From Peptostreptococcaceae bacterium (GTDB lineage Bacteria; Bacillota; Clostridia; Peptostreptococcales; Peptostreptococcaceae): a stretch of 64,000 nt of DNA. A program made the position numbers and the translations under genes. The DNA is taken from contig CABIZO010000002.1 of assembly GCA_902363255.1 (NCBI GenBank), positions 434,001-498,000 on the forward strand, in the 5' to 3' direction. Below the pieces are notes generated by a model. The model did no database searches and was not told the DNA's origin. It was given only the letters and a program-made list of their open reading frames with translations. Below are positions 1 through 8,145 of this stretch, piece by piece. Each line of letters opens with the position of its first letter. Position 1 is the stretch's first letter.

Positions 1-39
1 TAAAATTGATGTATATGAAATGCAGACGGGAGGATTTCT

Positions 40-744
40 ATGGATAAACCTAAGTACAAAAGAGTATTACTAAAACTAAGTGGAGAAGCATTAGCTGGTG
101 ATAAAGGTTTTGGAATAAACAATGATGTTGTTAATGAGATAGCAGTGGCTATTAAAAAGGTACAAGAAATTGGTGTTGAAGTTGCTGTTGTAGTAGGAGG
201 AGGAAACTTCTGGAGAGGAAGAACTTCTGAAGGTATGGACAGATCAACAGCTGACTACATAGGAATGCTTGCTACAGTGATGAATGCTATGGCATTACAA
301 GATGCTTTAGAAAATATAGATGTACAAACTAGAGTACAAACTGCAATAGAAATGAAAGAAATTGCAGAACCATATATAAGAAGAAAAGCTGTAAGACATT
401 TAGAAAAAGATAGAGTTGTAATATTTGGATCAGGAACAGGAAACCCATATTTCTCAACTGATACAGCAGCAGCTCTAAGAGCAGCAGAAATGGAAGCTGA
501 AATAATACTATTAGCTAAAAAAGTTGATGGTGTTTATGATAAGGATCCAGTATTACATGCTGATGCTAAAAAGTTTGATGAATTATCATATATAGAAGTA
601 CTACAAAAAGAATTAAAAGTTATGGACTCAACTGCAACATCTTTATGTATGGATAATAGTATTCCAATAAAGGTATTTGAGTTAACGACAGAGAATATAT
701 TAAAGGCAGTGTACGGAGAAAATATAGGAACAACTGTACATTAA
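40..744 (+). CDS. pyrH: UMP kinase
   Basis: Phosphorylates UMP to UDP with ATP in pyrimidine nucleotide synthesis; cytosolic, a hexamer in this family. The 234-residue protein has the usual bacterial PyrH length and amino-acid-kinase fold signatures: KLSGEAL near residues 11-17, the glycine-rich VVGGGNFWRG near 51-60, and the GSGTGNPYFSTD segment near 130-141. A GGGAGG ribosome binding site lies at 28-33, well spaced from the ATG. It opens the run pyrH-frr-uppS-cdsA, the standard order in Firmicutes, where tsf normally precedes it (outside the window). Identification is secure. Confidence 0.97.
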   Translation: MDKPKYKRVLLKLSGEALAGDKGFGINNDVVNEIAVAIKKVQEIGVEVAVVVGGGNFWRGRTSEGMDRSTADYIGMLATVMNAMALQDALENIDVQTRVQTAIEMKEIAEPYIRRKAVRHLEKDRVVIFGSGTGNPYFSTDTAAALRAAEMEAEIILLAKKVDGVYDKDPVLHADAKKFDELSYIEVLQKELKVMDSTATSLCMDNSIPIKVFELTTENILKAVYGENIGTTVH

Positions 745-775
745 TATAAATTAATTAAACGAAGGAGGAGTAAAA

Positions 776-1330
776 ATGAAAGAAGTACAAAATAAATTAC
801 AACAACAAATGGATAAAACAATAGAATCTTTAAAATATGAATTTTCTACAATAAGAGCTGGTAGAGCTAATGCACAAATGTTAGATAAAATAAGAGTTGA
901 TTACTATGGAACTCCAACTCCTATTAATCAAGTTGGATCTATATCAGTACCAGAACCAAGAACTTTAATGATAAATCCTTGGGACAAAAGTGCTATGAAA
1001 GAGATAGAAAAAGCTATAAGAAACTCAGATTTAGGTTTCAACCCTACTAATGATGGAGAAGTTATAAGAATAAGTGTTCCAGCATTAACTGAAGAAAGAA
1101 GAAAAGAACTTTGTAAACAAGCTAAAAAAGCTGCAGAAGAATTCAAAGTAAGAATAAGAAATGAAAGAAGAGACGCTAACGATAAACTTAAAAAGTTAGA
1201 AAAAGAAGGCGAAATAACTGAGGACGATTTAAAGAAAGCACAAGATAACGTGCAAAAAATGACTGACAAATACACTAAAGAGATAGATACATTATTAGAT
1301 GCTAAAGAAAAAGATATAATGGCGGTATAA
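776..1330 (+). CDS. frr: Ribosome recycling factor
   Basis: Splits post-termination ribosomes together with EF-G so the subunits can be reused. The 184-residue length and the conserved start of helix 1 (EFSTIRAGRANAQML, about residues 22-36) are typical. The central IRVDYYGTPTPINQV and the VRISVPALTEERRKEL-type segment match the family. An AAGGAGGAG ribosome binding site sits at 762-770. It is 31 bp downstream of pyrH and almost touches the following small ORF, so all are probably co-transcribed. Confidence 0.97.
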   Translation: MKEVQNKLQQQMDKTIESLKYEFSTIRAGRANAQMLDKIRVDYYGTPTPINQVGSISVPEPRTLMINPWDKSAMKEIEKAIRNSDLGFNPTNDGEVIRISVPALTEERRKELCKQAKKAAEEFKVRIRNERRDANDKLKKLEKEGEITEDDLKKAQDNVQKMTDKYTKEIDTLLDAKEKDIMAV

Positions 1331-1332
1331 TT

Positions 1333-1536
1333 TTGAATAAGTATTATGAGCTATTAGGCCTTCCTTTAGATGAAGTTAAAGAATATTTTGATAATGCAAA
1401 AATAAAATATACTACAACAATTCTTCAAGGCAAAAAAGATCAAGATAAATTAATTTATCCAAGAGTAATTAAAATTACTCAAAAAGAAAATAATGTAGAG
1501 TTATTTGTAACTTACTTTTCTGGCTCCTTAATATAA
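1333..1536 (+). CDS. Small conserved-looking hypothetical protein between frr and uppS
   Basis: A 67-residue ORF starting with TTG two bases after the frr stop, probably translated by coupling because there is no separate strong ribosome binding site. The protein is hydrophilic, with LGLPLDEVKEYFD near the N terminus and a basic middle; there is no signal peptide or membrane segment. I do not recognise a family. Its position inside the frr-uppS operon and its in-frame reading favour a real gene. A 12-bp-arm hairpin covers its stop codon. Confidence 0.6.
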   Translation: MNKYYELLGLPLDEVKEYFDNAKIKYTTTILQGKKDQDKLIYPRVIKITQKENNVELFVTYFSGSLI

Positions 1537-1545
1537 GGAGTCAGA
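1519..1545 (+). other. Hairpin over the stop codon of the small ORF
   Basis: Arms 1519-1530 and 1534-1545 (TCTGGCTCCTTA and TAAGGAGTCAGA, one G-U pair) enclose a 3-base loop, and the TAA stop at 1534-1536 is in the right arm. No T-run follows, so it is not a standard terminator. It may be an mRNA processing or stability element between the small ORF and uppS. Confidence 0.5.
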
Positions 1546-1566
1546 AATAATATTTGGAGTATGAAT

Positions 1567-2301
1567 ATGAAAAACAATATGTTTTATGATATAGATTTAA
1601 ATAGAGTTCCACGTCATATTGCTATAATAATGGACGGGAACGGGAGATGGGCTAAAAAAAGATTTTTACCAAGAACGGCAGGACATAAAGCAGGGGTAGA
1701 AACTATAAGAACAGTACTTAGAGAATGTAAAAAGCTAAATGTTAAACATGTTACATTATACGCATTTTCAACTGAAAACTGGAAAAGGCCTAAATTAGAA
1801 GTAGATACACTAATGAATTTATTATCTACTTATTTAAAAAATGAAGTAGTAACACTACATAAGGAGAATGTAAAATTAACAGCTATAGGGGATATAGCTA
1901 ATTTACCAAATCAATGTGTAGAAGAATTAAACAAAGCTATAGAGTTAACTAAAAATAATACAGGTTGTAATTTAAATTTAGCATTAAACTATGGTGGAAG
2001 ATCAGATATAAAAAATGCACTAGTTGATATTATAAAAGATGTTAAAGATGGTAAAATAAATATAGATGAAATTGACGAAAATACTATAAGTAATCATTTA
2101 AGTACAAAAGATATTCCAGATCCAGATTTAATGATAAGAACTAGCGGAGAAGAGAGACTTAGTAACTTTTTATTATGGGAAGTTGCTTATGCAGAATTTT
2201 ACTTCACAAATGTTCACTGGCCTGATTTTGATGAAAAAGAGCTTCAAAAAGCTATATTTACATATCAAAATCGAGACAGAAGATTTGGCGGAATAAAATA
2301 A
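1567..2301 (+). CDS. uppS: Isoprenyl transferase (undecaprenyl diphosphate synthase)
   Basis: Cis-prenyltransferase that extends farnesyl diphosphate with isopentenyl diphosphate to the C55 lipid carrier of cell-wall synthesis. The signature HIAIIMDGNGRWAKK holds the catalytic Asp. The C-terminal RTSGEERLSNFLLWEVAYAE motif and the terminal RDRRFGG segment are intact. An ATG also exists at 1561, but the GGAG at 1556-1559 is only one base from it. The ATG at 1567 is spaced 7 bases and is preferred (244 residues). It is followed 11 bp later by cdsA. Confidence 0.95.
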   Translation: MKNNMFYDIDLNRVPRHIAIIMDGNGRWAKKRFLPRTAGHKAGVETIRTVLRECKKLNVKHVTLYAFSTENWKRPKLEVDTLMNLLSTYLKNEVVTLHKENVKLTAIGDIANLPNQCVEELNKAIELTKNNTGCNLNLALNYGGRSDIKNALVDIIKDVKDGKINIDEIDENTISNHLSTKDIPDPDLMIRTSGEERLSNFLLWEVAYAEFYFTNVHWPDFDEKELQKAIFTYQNRDRRFGGIK

Positions 2302-2312
2302 GGAGAATACTT

Positions 2313-3092
2313 ATGAGAACAAGAGTTATAGCAGGATTATTATTAGTTCCATTATTTATCCTTATAATACTTGGAGGAACCCCTTTATATATAGGAGAGG
2401 CTATAATAATCTCAATTGCCTTAAATGAATTTTATAAGGCATTTGAACAAAAGGACATTAAGCCATTATATTATATAGGTTATATTTTTTCTATTTATTT
2501 ACTAATTAAAAACTATTTTGGGTTACCAATATCCCTTACTTATACATTGATATTTTTATTATTCTTAATATCAATAATACCAATATTAACGGTAACAAGA
2601 AATATAATAGATATTGTAGTTACTTTCTTTGGTATTTTCTATGTAGCTGTGTTAATAGACTTTATAATATTAACTATGGATAATTATTCAAGAGGAAATA
2701 TTTATGTATGGTTAATATTCATTATTGCATTTATGACAGATACATTTGCTTACTTTGCAGGTTACTTATTTGGAAAACACAAATTAATTCCTAAAGTAAG
2801 TCCTAAAAAAACTGTAGAAGGAAGTGTAGGAGGAATACTTGGTTCTACATTAATTTGTTTAGCATTTGGATATTTCTTCAATATTGACTTAAAAGTAATA
2901 ATGTTTTTAGGTTTCTTTGGAAGCATTGTAGCTCAATTTGGAGATTTATTCGCATCATCGATAAAAAGATATGTTGGAATTAAAGACTACGGAAAATTAA
3001 TACCAGGACATGGCGGAATACTAGACAGATTTGATAGTGTTATATTAGTGGCACCATTTGTATATAGTGTAATTAACTTATTTATAAAATGA
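2313..3092 (+). CDS. cdsA: Phosphatidate cytidylyltransferase (CDP-diglyceride synthase)
   Basis: Integral membrane enzyme that makes CDP-diacylglycerol from phosphatidic acid and CTP, the precursor of anionic phospholipids. The 259-residue protein is hydrophobic with about seven or eight membrane segments. It ends with the CdsA signature: PKKTVEGSVGGILGS in the middle, then GDLFASSIKRYVGIKD and PGHGGILDRFDS at about residues 208-240. Ribosome binding site AAGGAG just upstream. A terminator follows at 3096-3122, closing the pyrH-cdsA unit. Confidence 0.96.
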   Translation: MRTRVIAGLLLVPLFILIILGGTPLYIGEAIIISIALNEFYKAFEQKDIKPLYYIGYIFSIYLLIKNYFGLPISLTYTLIFLLFLISIIPILTVTRNIIDIVVTFFGIFYVAVLIDFIILTMDNYSRGNIYVWLIFIIAFMTDTFAYFAGYLFGKHKLIPKVSPKKTVEGSVGGILGSTLICLAFGYFFNIDLKVIMFLGFFGSIVAQFGDLFASSIKRYVGIKDYGKLIPGHGGILDRFDSVILVAPFVYSVINLFIK

Positions 3093-3095
3093 CTT

Positions 3096-3122
3096 AGCTT
3101 CAGTTAGACTGGAGCTTTTTTG
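3096..3122 (+). terminator. Intrinsic terminator after cdsA
   Basis: AGCTTCAGT / ACTGGAGCT stem (one wobble) with a 3-base loop followed by six T residues. Confidence 0.85.
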
Positions 3123-3141
3123 TTTGAATTTTTAATGAATA

Positions 3142-3172
3142 TTGTAAATAATAAGAGTAATAATGATATAAT
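3142..3172 (+). promoter_or_regulatory. Possible sigma-A promoter for dxr
   Basis: A perfect TATAAT lies at 3167-3172. The best -35-like hexamer is TTGTAA at 3142-3147, with a long 19-bp spacer. It is 50 bp upstream of the dxr start, right after the cdsA terminator. Confidence 0.45.
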
Positions 3173-3223
3173 ACATAGGTAAAGATAAATTATAATTTAT
3201 ATATGACGGAGAAAGGAATTACT

Positions 3224-4375
3224 ATGAAAAAAATTACTATACTAGGTTCTACGGGATCTATAGGTACTCAAACTTTAGATGTAGTTAGAAAAAATAAAGA
3301 CAAGTTTGAAGTTGTTGCTATTTCTGCAAATAGTAGCGTAGATTTATTATTAGAACAAATACTAGAATTTAATCCTAAATATGTTGCAGTTTATAATGAA
3401 GAAAGTGCTAACAAACTAAAGAATATGATTCCAAATGATATAGATATAGAAGTATTAAGTTCTATGGAAGGATTAGTTAAGATATGTGAACTAAAAGAAG
3501 TAGATATTGTTTTGACTGCTGTAGTTGGAATGATTGGTCTTGTGCCAACAATGGCTGCAATAAAATCTAAGAAAACAATTGCCCTTGCTAACAAGGAGAC
3601 ACTAGTAACAGCTGGTGAAATAGTAATGGCAGAAGCAAAGAAAAATAATGTTGAAATTTTACCAGTTGATAGTGAGCATAGTGCTATATTCCAATGTTTA
3701 AATGGTGAAAGAAAAAAAGATATAGAAAAGATAATATTAACAGCTTCAGGTGGACCTTTTAGGGGTAAAAAGAAAGAAGAATTAATTAATGTTACAAAAA
3801 ATGAGGCTTTAAAACATCCAAACTGGCATATGGGAAGAAAAATAAGTATAGATTCTTCAACTCTTATGAATAAAGGTCTGGAAGTAATAGAAGCTAAGTG
3901 GTTATTTGATGTGGATGTGGAAGATATTGATATAGTAGTTCATCCACAAAGTATAATTCACTCAATGGTATCTTTTAGAGATAGTTCAGTAATGGCTCAA
4001 ATGGGATGCCCAGATATGAGATTACCAATAGAATATGCATTAACTTATCCAGAAAGATCAAAAACTGATTTTGAAAGATTGGATTTAGCTAAAATAGCTA
4101 CATTGACTTTTGAAAAACCAGATATGGAAACTTTTCCTTGTGTAGAACTAGCATTTAGAGCATTAAAATTAGGTGGAACATATCCAGCTGTATTAAATTC
4201 TGCAAATGAAGTTTTAGTAAATGAATTTTTAAATGATAAAATTGGATTCTATGACATACCATATTACATAGAAAGAAGTTTACAGCAGCATAATAATAGA
4301 AGTAATCCGACTTTAGAAGATATTTTAGAAGTTGACAAAGAAACTAGAGAATTTTTAGCTAACTTACTAAAATAA
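3224..4375 (+). CDS. dxr: 1-deoxy-D-xylulose 5-phosphate reductoisomerase
   Basis: Second step of the MEP isoprenoid pathway: NADPH-dependent conversion of deoxyxylulose 5-phosphate to methylerythritol 4-phosphate. The nucleotide-binding GSTGSIGTQTLDV is at residues 8-20. The metal and substrate motifs PVDSEHSAIFQCL, ASGGPF and SIDSSTLMNKGLEVIEA follow in order. An in-frame ATG at 3203 exists, but the GGAGAAAGGA at 3208-3217 is placed for the ATG at 3224, giving 383 residues, the usual length. It is followed by rseP and ispG, another MEP enzyme. Confidence 0.96.
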   Translation: MKKITILGSTGSIGTQTLDVVRKNKDKFEVVAISANSSVDLLLEQILEFNPKYVAVYNEESANKLKNMIPNDIDIEVLSSMEGLVKICELKEVDIVLTAVVGMIGLVPTMAAIKSKKTIALANKETLVTAGEIVMAEAKKNNVEILPVDSEHSAIFQCLNGERKKDIEKIILTASGGPFRGKKKEELINVTKNEALKHPNWHMGRKISIDSSTLMNKGLEVIEAKWLFDVDVEDIDIVVHPQSIIHSMVSFRDSSVMAQMGCPDMRLPIEYALTYPERSKTDFERLDLAKIATLTFEKPDMETFPCVELAFRALKLGGTYPAVLNSANEVLVNEFLNDKIGFYDIPYYIERSLQQHNNRSNPTLEDILEVDKETREFLANLLK

Positions 4376-4437
4376 TAGTTTTAACTGTTTAGTGTAAGCA
4401 GAGCGAATTTTTTAATTTAAATTAGGAAGGTGAATAT

Positions 4438-5463
4438 ATGACAATAATTGCAGCTTTATTACTTTTTGGAGTGATAATATTAATACATGAGTTTGGTCAT
4501 TTTATTTTTGCAAAAAAAAATGGAATTACAGTTCATGAATTTGCTATAGGTATGGGTCCAAAGCTATTTGGAAAAGAAAAAAATGGAACAATGTATTCCA
4601 TAAGAATTTTACCAATAGGTGGTTATGTATCTATGGAAGGCGAAGATGAAGAATCAAATAAGCCAGGATCATTTGGGACAAAATCTATACTACAAAGAGC
4701 TAGTGTTATATTTGCAGGTCCATTTTTTAACTTAGTTTTAGCAGTGATTTTTTTAATTCCAGTATTTATTTATATTGGATCACCAACAACAAAATTAGAC
4801 CAAATAGTAGATAATAGTCCTGCTTATGAGGCTAATTTAAAATCAGGTGATACAATAAAGAGTATTGATGGAAAAGAAATTACTTCTTGGAACGAATTTA
4901 CACAAGTAATTTCATCATCAAATGGAAAAGAATTAAATCTAGTAGTTAAAAGAGATAACAAAATGGTAAAGGTAAATGTTACACCAGAAAAAGCTGAAGA
5001 TGGAAGCTACAAAGTAGGTGTTACATGTGCCAGAGATAAAAATATTATCCATGCTATAAAAGACTCATTTACAACTACAGGACAAATGATAGTACAAATG
5101 GTAACTTTCTTAAAACAAATGATAACAGGAACTGTACCTGGTGGATTTAGTAATTCAGTTGCTGGTCCAGTTGGTGTAATTAGTATAGTATCTGATGCAG
5201 CAAGAACAGGTATTATTAATTTATTATACTTAGGTTCAATAATAAGTTTAAACTTAGGAATAATAAACTTAGTTCCATTCCCTGCATTAGATGGAGGAAG
5301 ATTATTATTACTTTTCATTGAATGGATAAGAGGTGGAAAGAAAATAAATCCAGACAAAGAAGCTATGATAAATATGATAGGTTTCTGCGCATTAATGGCA
5401 TTTATGGTTTTCATTACTTATAACGATGTAACTAGATTATTTAAAGGGATAATTAAATTCTAA
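4438..5463 (+). CDS. rseP: Site-2 intramembrane metalloprotease RseP/RasP
   Basis: Zinc protease that cuts membrane-spanning substrates such as anti-sigma factors and signal-peptide remnants. The HEFGH zinc site is at residues 17-21 in the first membrane helix. A PDZ domain covers roughly residues 110-190, and the third zinc ligand motif NLVPFPALDGGRL is near residues 277-289. 341 residues, typical for Firmicutes. Ribosome binding site AGGAAGG upstream. Lies between dxr and ispG as in many clostridia. The 62-bp gap before it contains GAGCGAATTTTTT (from 4400), which resembles the end of the repeat family found elsewhere in the window. Confidence 0.95.
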   Translation: MTIIAALLLFGVIILIHEFGHFIFAKKNGITVHEFAIGMGPKLFGKEKNGTMYSIRILPIGGYVSMEGEDEESNKPGSFGTKSILQRASVIFAGPFFNLVLAVIFLIPVFIYIGSPTTKLDQIVDNSPAYEANLKSGDTIKSIDGKEITSWNEFTQVISSSNGKELNLVVKRDNKMVKVNVTPEKAEDGSYKVGVTCARDKNIIHAIKDSFTTTGQMIVQMVTFLKQMITGTVPGGFSNSVAGPVGVISIVSDAARTGIINLLYLGSIISLNLGIINLVPFPALDGGRLLLLFIEWIRGGKKINPDKEAMINMIGFCALMAFMVFITYNDVTRLFKGIIKF

Positions 5464-5486
5464 ATATATAAGTAGAAGGTGAAGTT

Positions 5487-6548
5487 TTGAGTTATAATAG
5501 AAAAAAAACAAGAGAAGTATCTTTAGGTAATATAAAAATTGGAGGAAATAATCCGATTGCAGTACAATCTATGACAACAACTGATACTAGAGATGCAGAG
5601 AAGACAATAGAACAGATAAAAAGATTAGAAGAAGCAGGCTGTGACGCAGTAAGAGTTGCAGTTCCTGATATGATAGCAGCTGAAGCTTTAGGAAAAATAA
5701 AAGCAGGAATAAATATACCACTAATAGCTGATATACACTTTGATTATAAATTAGCTTTAAAAGCTATTGAAGAAGGTGTAGATGGAATTAGAATTAATCC
5801 AGGTAATATTGGTAGTGTTGAAAGAGTTAAAGCCGTAGTTGAAAAATGTAAAGAAAAAAATCTTAAAATAAGAATAGGCGTAAATGGAGGTTCTTTAGAA
5901 AAACATTTACTAGAAAAGTATGGCCATGCTACACCGGAAGCACTTGTTGAAAGTGCTATGGCACATATTAAGATTCTTGAAGACTTAGATTTTTATAACA
6001 TAGTAATATCCTTAAAATCTTCTGATATATATACAGCAGTAGAAGCTTATACTTTGATGAGTGAAAAAGTTGATTATCCTCTTCACTTAGGTATAACAGA
6101 AGCTGGTGGAATCAAAAAAGGAACTATTAAATCATCAATAGGTGTTGGTTCACTTTTAATGAATGGAATAGGAGATACTATAAGAATTTCATTGACAGGA
6201 GATCCAGTTGAAGAAGTTCATGTGGGAAAAGACATACTTAGAAGTTTAAATTTATTAAATGATAAAATAAAAATAGTATCTTGTCCAACTTGCGGAAGAT
6301 GTAACATAGACTTAATAAGTGTTGCAAATGAAGTAGAAGAAAAAATAAAAGACATAGATAAAAATATGACAGTAGCTATAATGGGATGTGCTGTGAATGG
6401 TCCTGGAGAAGCTAGAGAAGCTGATATAGGTATAGCTGGTGGAAAAGGAGAAGGTCTTTTATTTAAAAAAGGTGAGATAGTTAGAAAAATAAAAGGTGAT
6501 TCACTAGTTGAAGAGCTATTAGAAGAAATTGATAAATTTGATAAATAA
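5487..6548 (+). CDS. ispG: 4-hydroxy-3-methylbut-2-enyl diphosphate synthase (flavodoxin), IspG/GcpE
   Basis: Iron-sulfur enzyme of the MEP pathway that reduces ME-cPP to HMBPP. The TIM-barrel start GGNNPIAVQSMTTTDTRD is at about residues 18-35. Cluster ligands are in SCPTCGRCNIDL near 266-277 and in GCAVNGPGEAREADIGIAGG near 307. TTG start with AGAAGGTGA upstream; 353 residues, normal for the Gram-positive form. Terminator follows. Confidence 0.96.
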   Translation: MSYNRKKTREVSLGNIKIGGNNPIAVQSMTTTDTRDAEKTIEQIKRLEEAGCDAVRVAVPDMIAAEALGKIKAGINIPLIADIHFDYKLALKAIEEGVDGIRINPGNIGSVERVKAVVEKCKEKNLKIRIGVNGGSLEKHLLEKYGHATPEALVESAMAHIKILEDLDFYNIVISLKSSDIYTAVEAYTLMSEKVDYPLHLGITEAGGIKKGTIKSSIGVGSLLMNGIGDTIRISLTGDPVEEVHVGKDILRSLNLLNDKIKIVSCPTCGRCNIDLISVANEVEEKIKDIDKNMTVAIMGCAVNGPGEAREADIGIAGGKGEGLLFKKGEIVRKIKGDSLVEELLEEIDKFDK

Positions 6549-6551
6549 TAT

Positions 6552-6600
6552 AAAGAACTGTTTATAACAATTAATAATTGTAATAAACAGTTCTTTTTTA
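6552..6600 (+). terminator. Terminator after ispG
   Basis: Long hairpin with arms AAAGAACTGTTTATAACAATT and its near-complement ending AAACAGTTCTTT, followed by a T-run. Confidence 0.85.
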
Positions 6601-6691
6601 CTTACAGAGAAATTATGTTGCTTTTTCAACTGTGGAAAACTTCTAGATCAAAGTATTATCAATGTGTTTAAGAAGTAGTAAAAAAGTAAAT

Positions 6692-6880
6692 TTTGAGCAA
6701 GGTTGTTGCCTAAAATTTCATGGCGCCCACACAGAGCTTTAAAGTGGTAGCCAAGGCATCTCGTTTGAGTAACGGATTTATCCGAAGTAATAACGAGGAT
6801 AAATCGTTGACGATATGCTTCTCAATTTTGGCGACATGAAGTATTTCGTCGACACATCGCTCAGGCGAAGCGAATTTTTT
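6692..6880 (+). repeat. Structured intergenic repeat, copy A (two units)
   Basis: Two modules in tandem. The first (6692 to about 6765) pairs TTGCCT with AAGGCA around an inner hairpin. The second (6766-6880) pairs TTTATCC with GGATAAA and is followed by TCGTTGACG. It then reaches TCGCTCAGGCGAAGCGA (a 5-bp stem) and a T-run. The second module is nearly the reverse complement of positions 16440-16566. It occupies the ispG-opuC gap, with no gene recognised. Confidence 0.8.
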
Positions 6881-6922
6881 ATATATCTAATGTGAATTTA
6901 ATTTGAAACAATTGAATACGAT

Positions 6923-6951
6923 TTGAAATCTAATTAAAACAGTGCTATAAT
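6923..6951 (+). promoter_or_regulatory. Sigma-A promoter of the opuC operon
   Basis: TTGAAA at 6923-6928, 17-bp spacer, TATAAT at 6946-6951. Transcription would start near 6958, on the edge of the inverted repeat at 6959-6988. Confidence 0.75.
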
Positions 6952-6958
6952 ACATATT

Positions 6959-6988
6959 AAACAACTTTGAGTTAAATCAAAGTTGTTT
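6959..6988 (+). promoter_or_regulatory. Inverted repeat at the opuC transcription start
   Basis: Twelve-base arms AAACAACTTTGA and TCAAAGTTGTTT separated by six bases, placed just after the -10 box. It could be an operator for a repressor or a 5-prime mRNA hairpin. There is no T-run, so it is not a terminator. Confidence 0.55.
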
Positions 6989-7008
6989 GTTGGAGAGGGG
7001 GGAATATT

Positions 7009-8145
7009 ATGATTGAAATAAAAAATATTTCAAAAAAAGTAGGAAATAAAACAATATTAGATGATATTTCTTTGAAAATTGAAGAGGGAAGTTTTATAGT
7101 TTTTATTGGACCTAGTGGGTGTGGAAAAACAACAACATTAAAATTAATAAATAAACTAATAAAACCTACAACTGGAGAGATATATATTGATGGTAATCCT
7201 ATATCAAAAGAAGACCCAATAAAATTAAGAAGAAATATTGGGTATGTAATACAAAGTATAGGATTATTTCCTCATTTAACTATAAGAGAGAATATAGAGT
7301 TAATTCCTAAGTTAAAAAAAGAAAAATCAGAAGAAGAAATAGAAGAAAAAACTATAGAATTAATGAATATGGTAGGCTTAAATCCAAATGAATTTTTAAA
7401 TAAATATCCATCAGAATTAAGTGGAGGACAACAACAAAGAATAGGATTAGTTAGAGCAATAGCAACTGATGCAGAAATTATACTTATGGATGAGCCCTTT
7501 AGTGCATTAGATCCTATTACTAGAAGTCAGCTACAAGATTGGTTATATTCTCTTCAAGAAGAATTGAAAAAGACCATAATATTTGTAACTCATGATATGG
7601 ATGAAGCATTAAAATTGGCAGATAAAATCTGTATCATGAAAGATGGAAAAGTACAACAATATGATACAGTAGAAAATCTTCTTAGAAATCCAGTTAATGA
7701 ATTTGTTAAAAACTTTATAGGAAGTGATAGATTATGGAATGCACCAGAATATATAAAAGCCAGTGACATAATGATTCAGAATCCAATAAGTGTAAAAGCA
7801 TCAAGAACAGTAATACAAGGTATGGAAATAATGAGAACTAACAAGGTAGATAGTTTATTAATAAAAGATAAAGAAGAAAATTTCCTAGGAATAGTAACAA
7901 TAAAAGAACTTAGAAGAAATGGTATTCAAAATCACTATTTAAGTGAGATTATGGATAAAGAACCTGTTTTTGTTTATGATGATAATAATTTAGTAGAAAT
8001 ACTAGAAGTTATGAATAAAGAAAATATAGGACATGTGCCAGTGATAACTAGATACAATAAGTTGGCAGGCCTTATTACTAGAAGTAGTTTACTTTCAGTA
8101 TTAAGTGAGCAATTTTTAGAAATGGAGGTGAGTGTCCTTGGTTAA
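7009..8145 (+). CDS. opuCA: Osmolyte (glycine betaine/carnitine/choline-type) ABC importer, ATPase subunit
   Basis: Drives uptake of quaternary-amine osmolytes. Walker A GPSGCGKTT is near residues 35-43, the ABC signature LSGGQQQR near 137-144 and Walker B LMDEPFSALD near 160-169. Two CBS domains fill about residues 250-370; in OpuA/OpuC these sense ionic strength or nucleotides. 378 residues, as for OpuCA. Strong ribosome binding site GGAGAGGGGGG. The next gene overlaps its stop, so translation is coupled. The substrate is inferred from the family. Confidence 0.9.
   Translation: MIEIKNISKKVGNKTILDDISLKIEEGSFIVFIGPSGCGKTTTLKLINKLIKPTTGEIYIDGNPISKEDPIKLRRNIGYVIQSIGLFPHLTIRENIELIPKLKKEKSEEEIEEKTIELMNMVGLNPNEFLNKYPSELSGGQQQRIGLVRAIATDAEIILMDEPFSALDPITRSQLQDWLYSLQEELKKTIIFVTHDMDEALKLADKICIMKDGKVQQYDTVENLLRNPVNEFVKNFIGSDRLWNAPEYIKASDIMIQNPISVKASRTVIQGMEIMRTNKVDSLLIKDKEENFLGIVTIKELRRNGIQNHYLSEIMDKEPVFVYDDNNLVEILEVMNKENIGHVPVITRYNKLAGLITRSSLLSVLSEQFLEMEVSVLG

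Noticed and set aside
928..1275. Long antisense ORF opposite frr
   Set aside because: Shadow of frr codon pattern; no ribosome binding site and no plausible product. Similar shadows elsewhere were left out.
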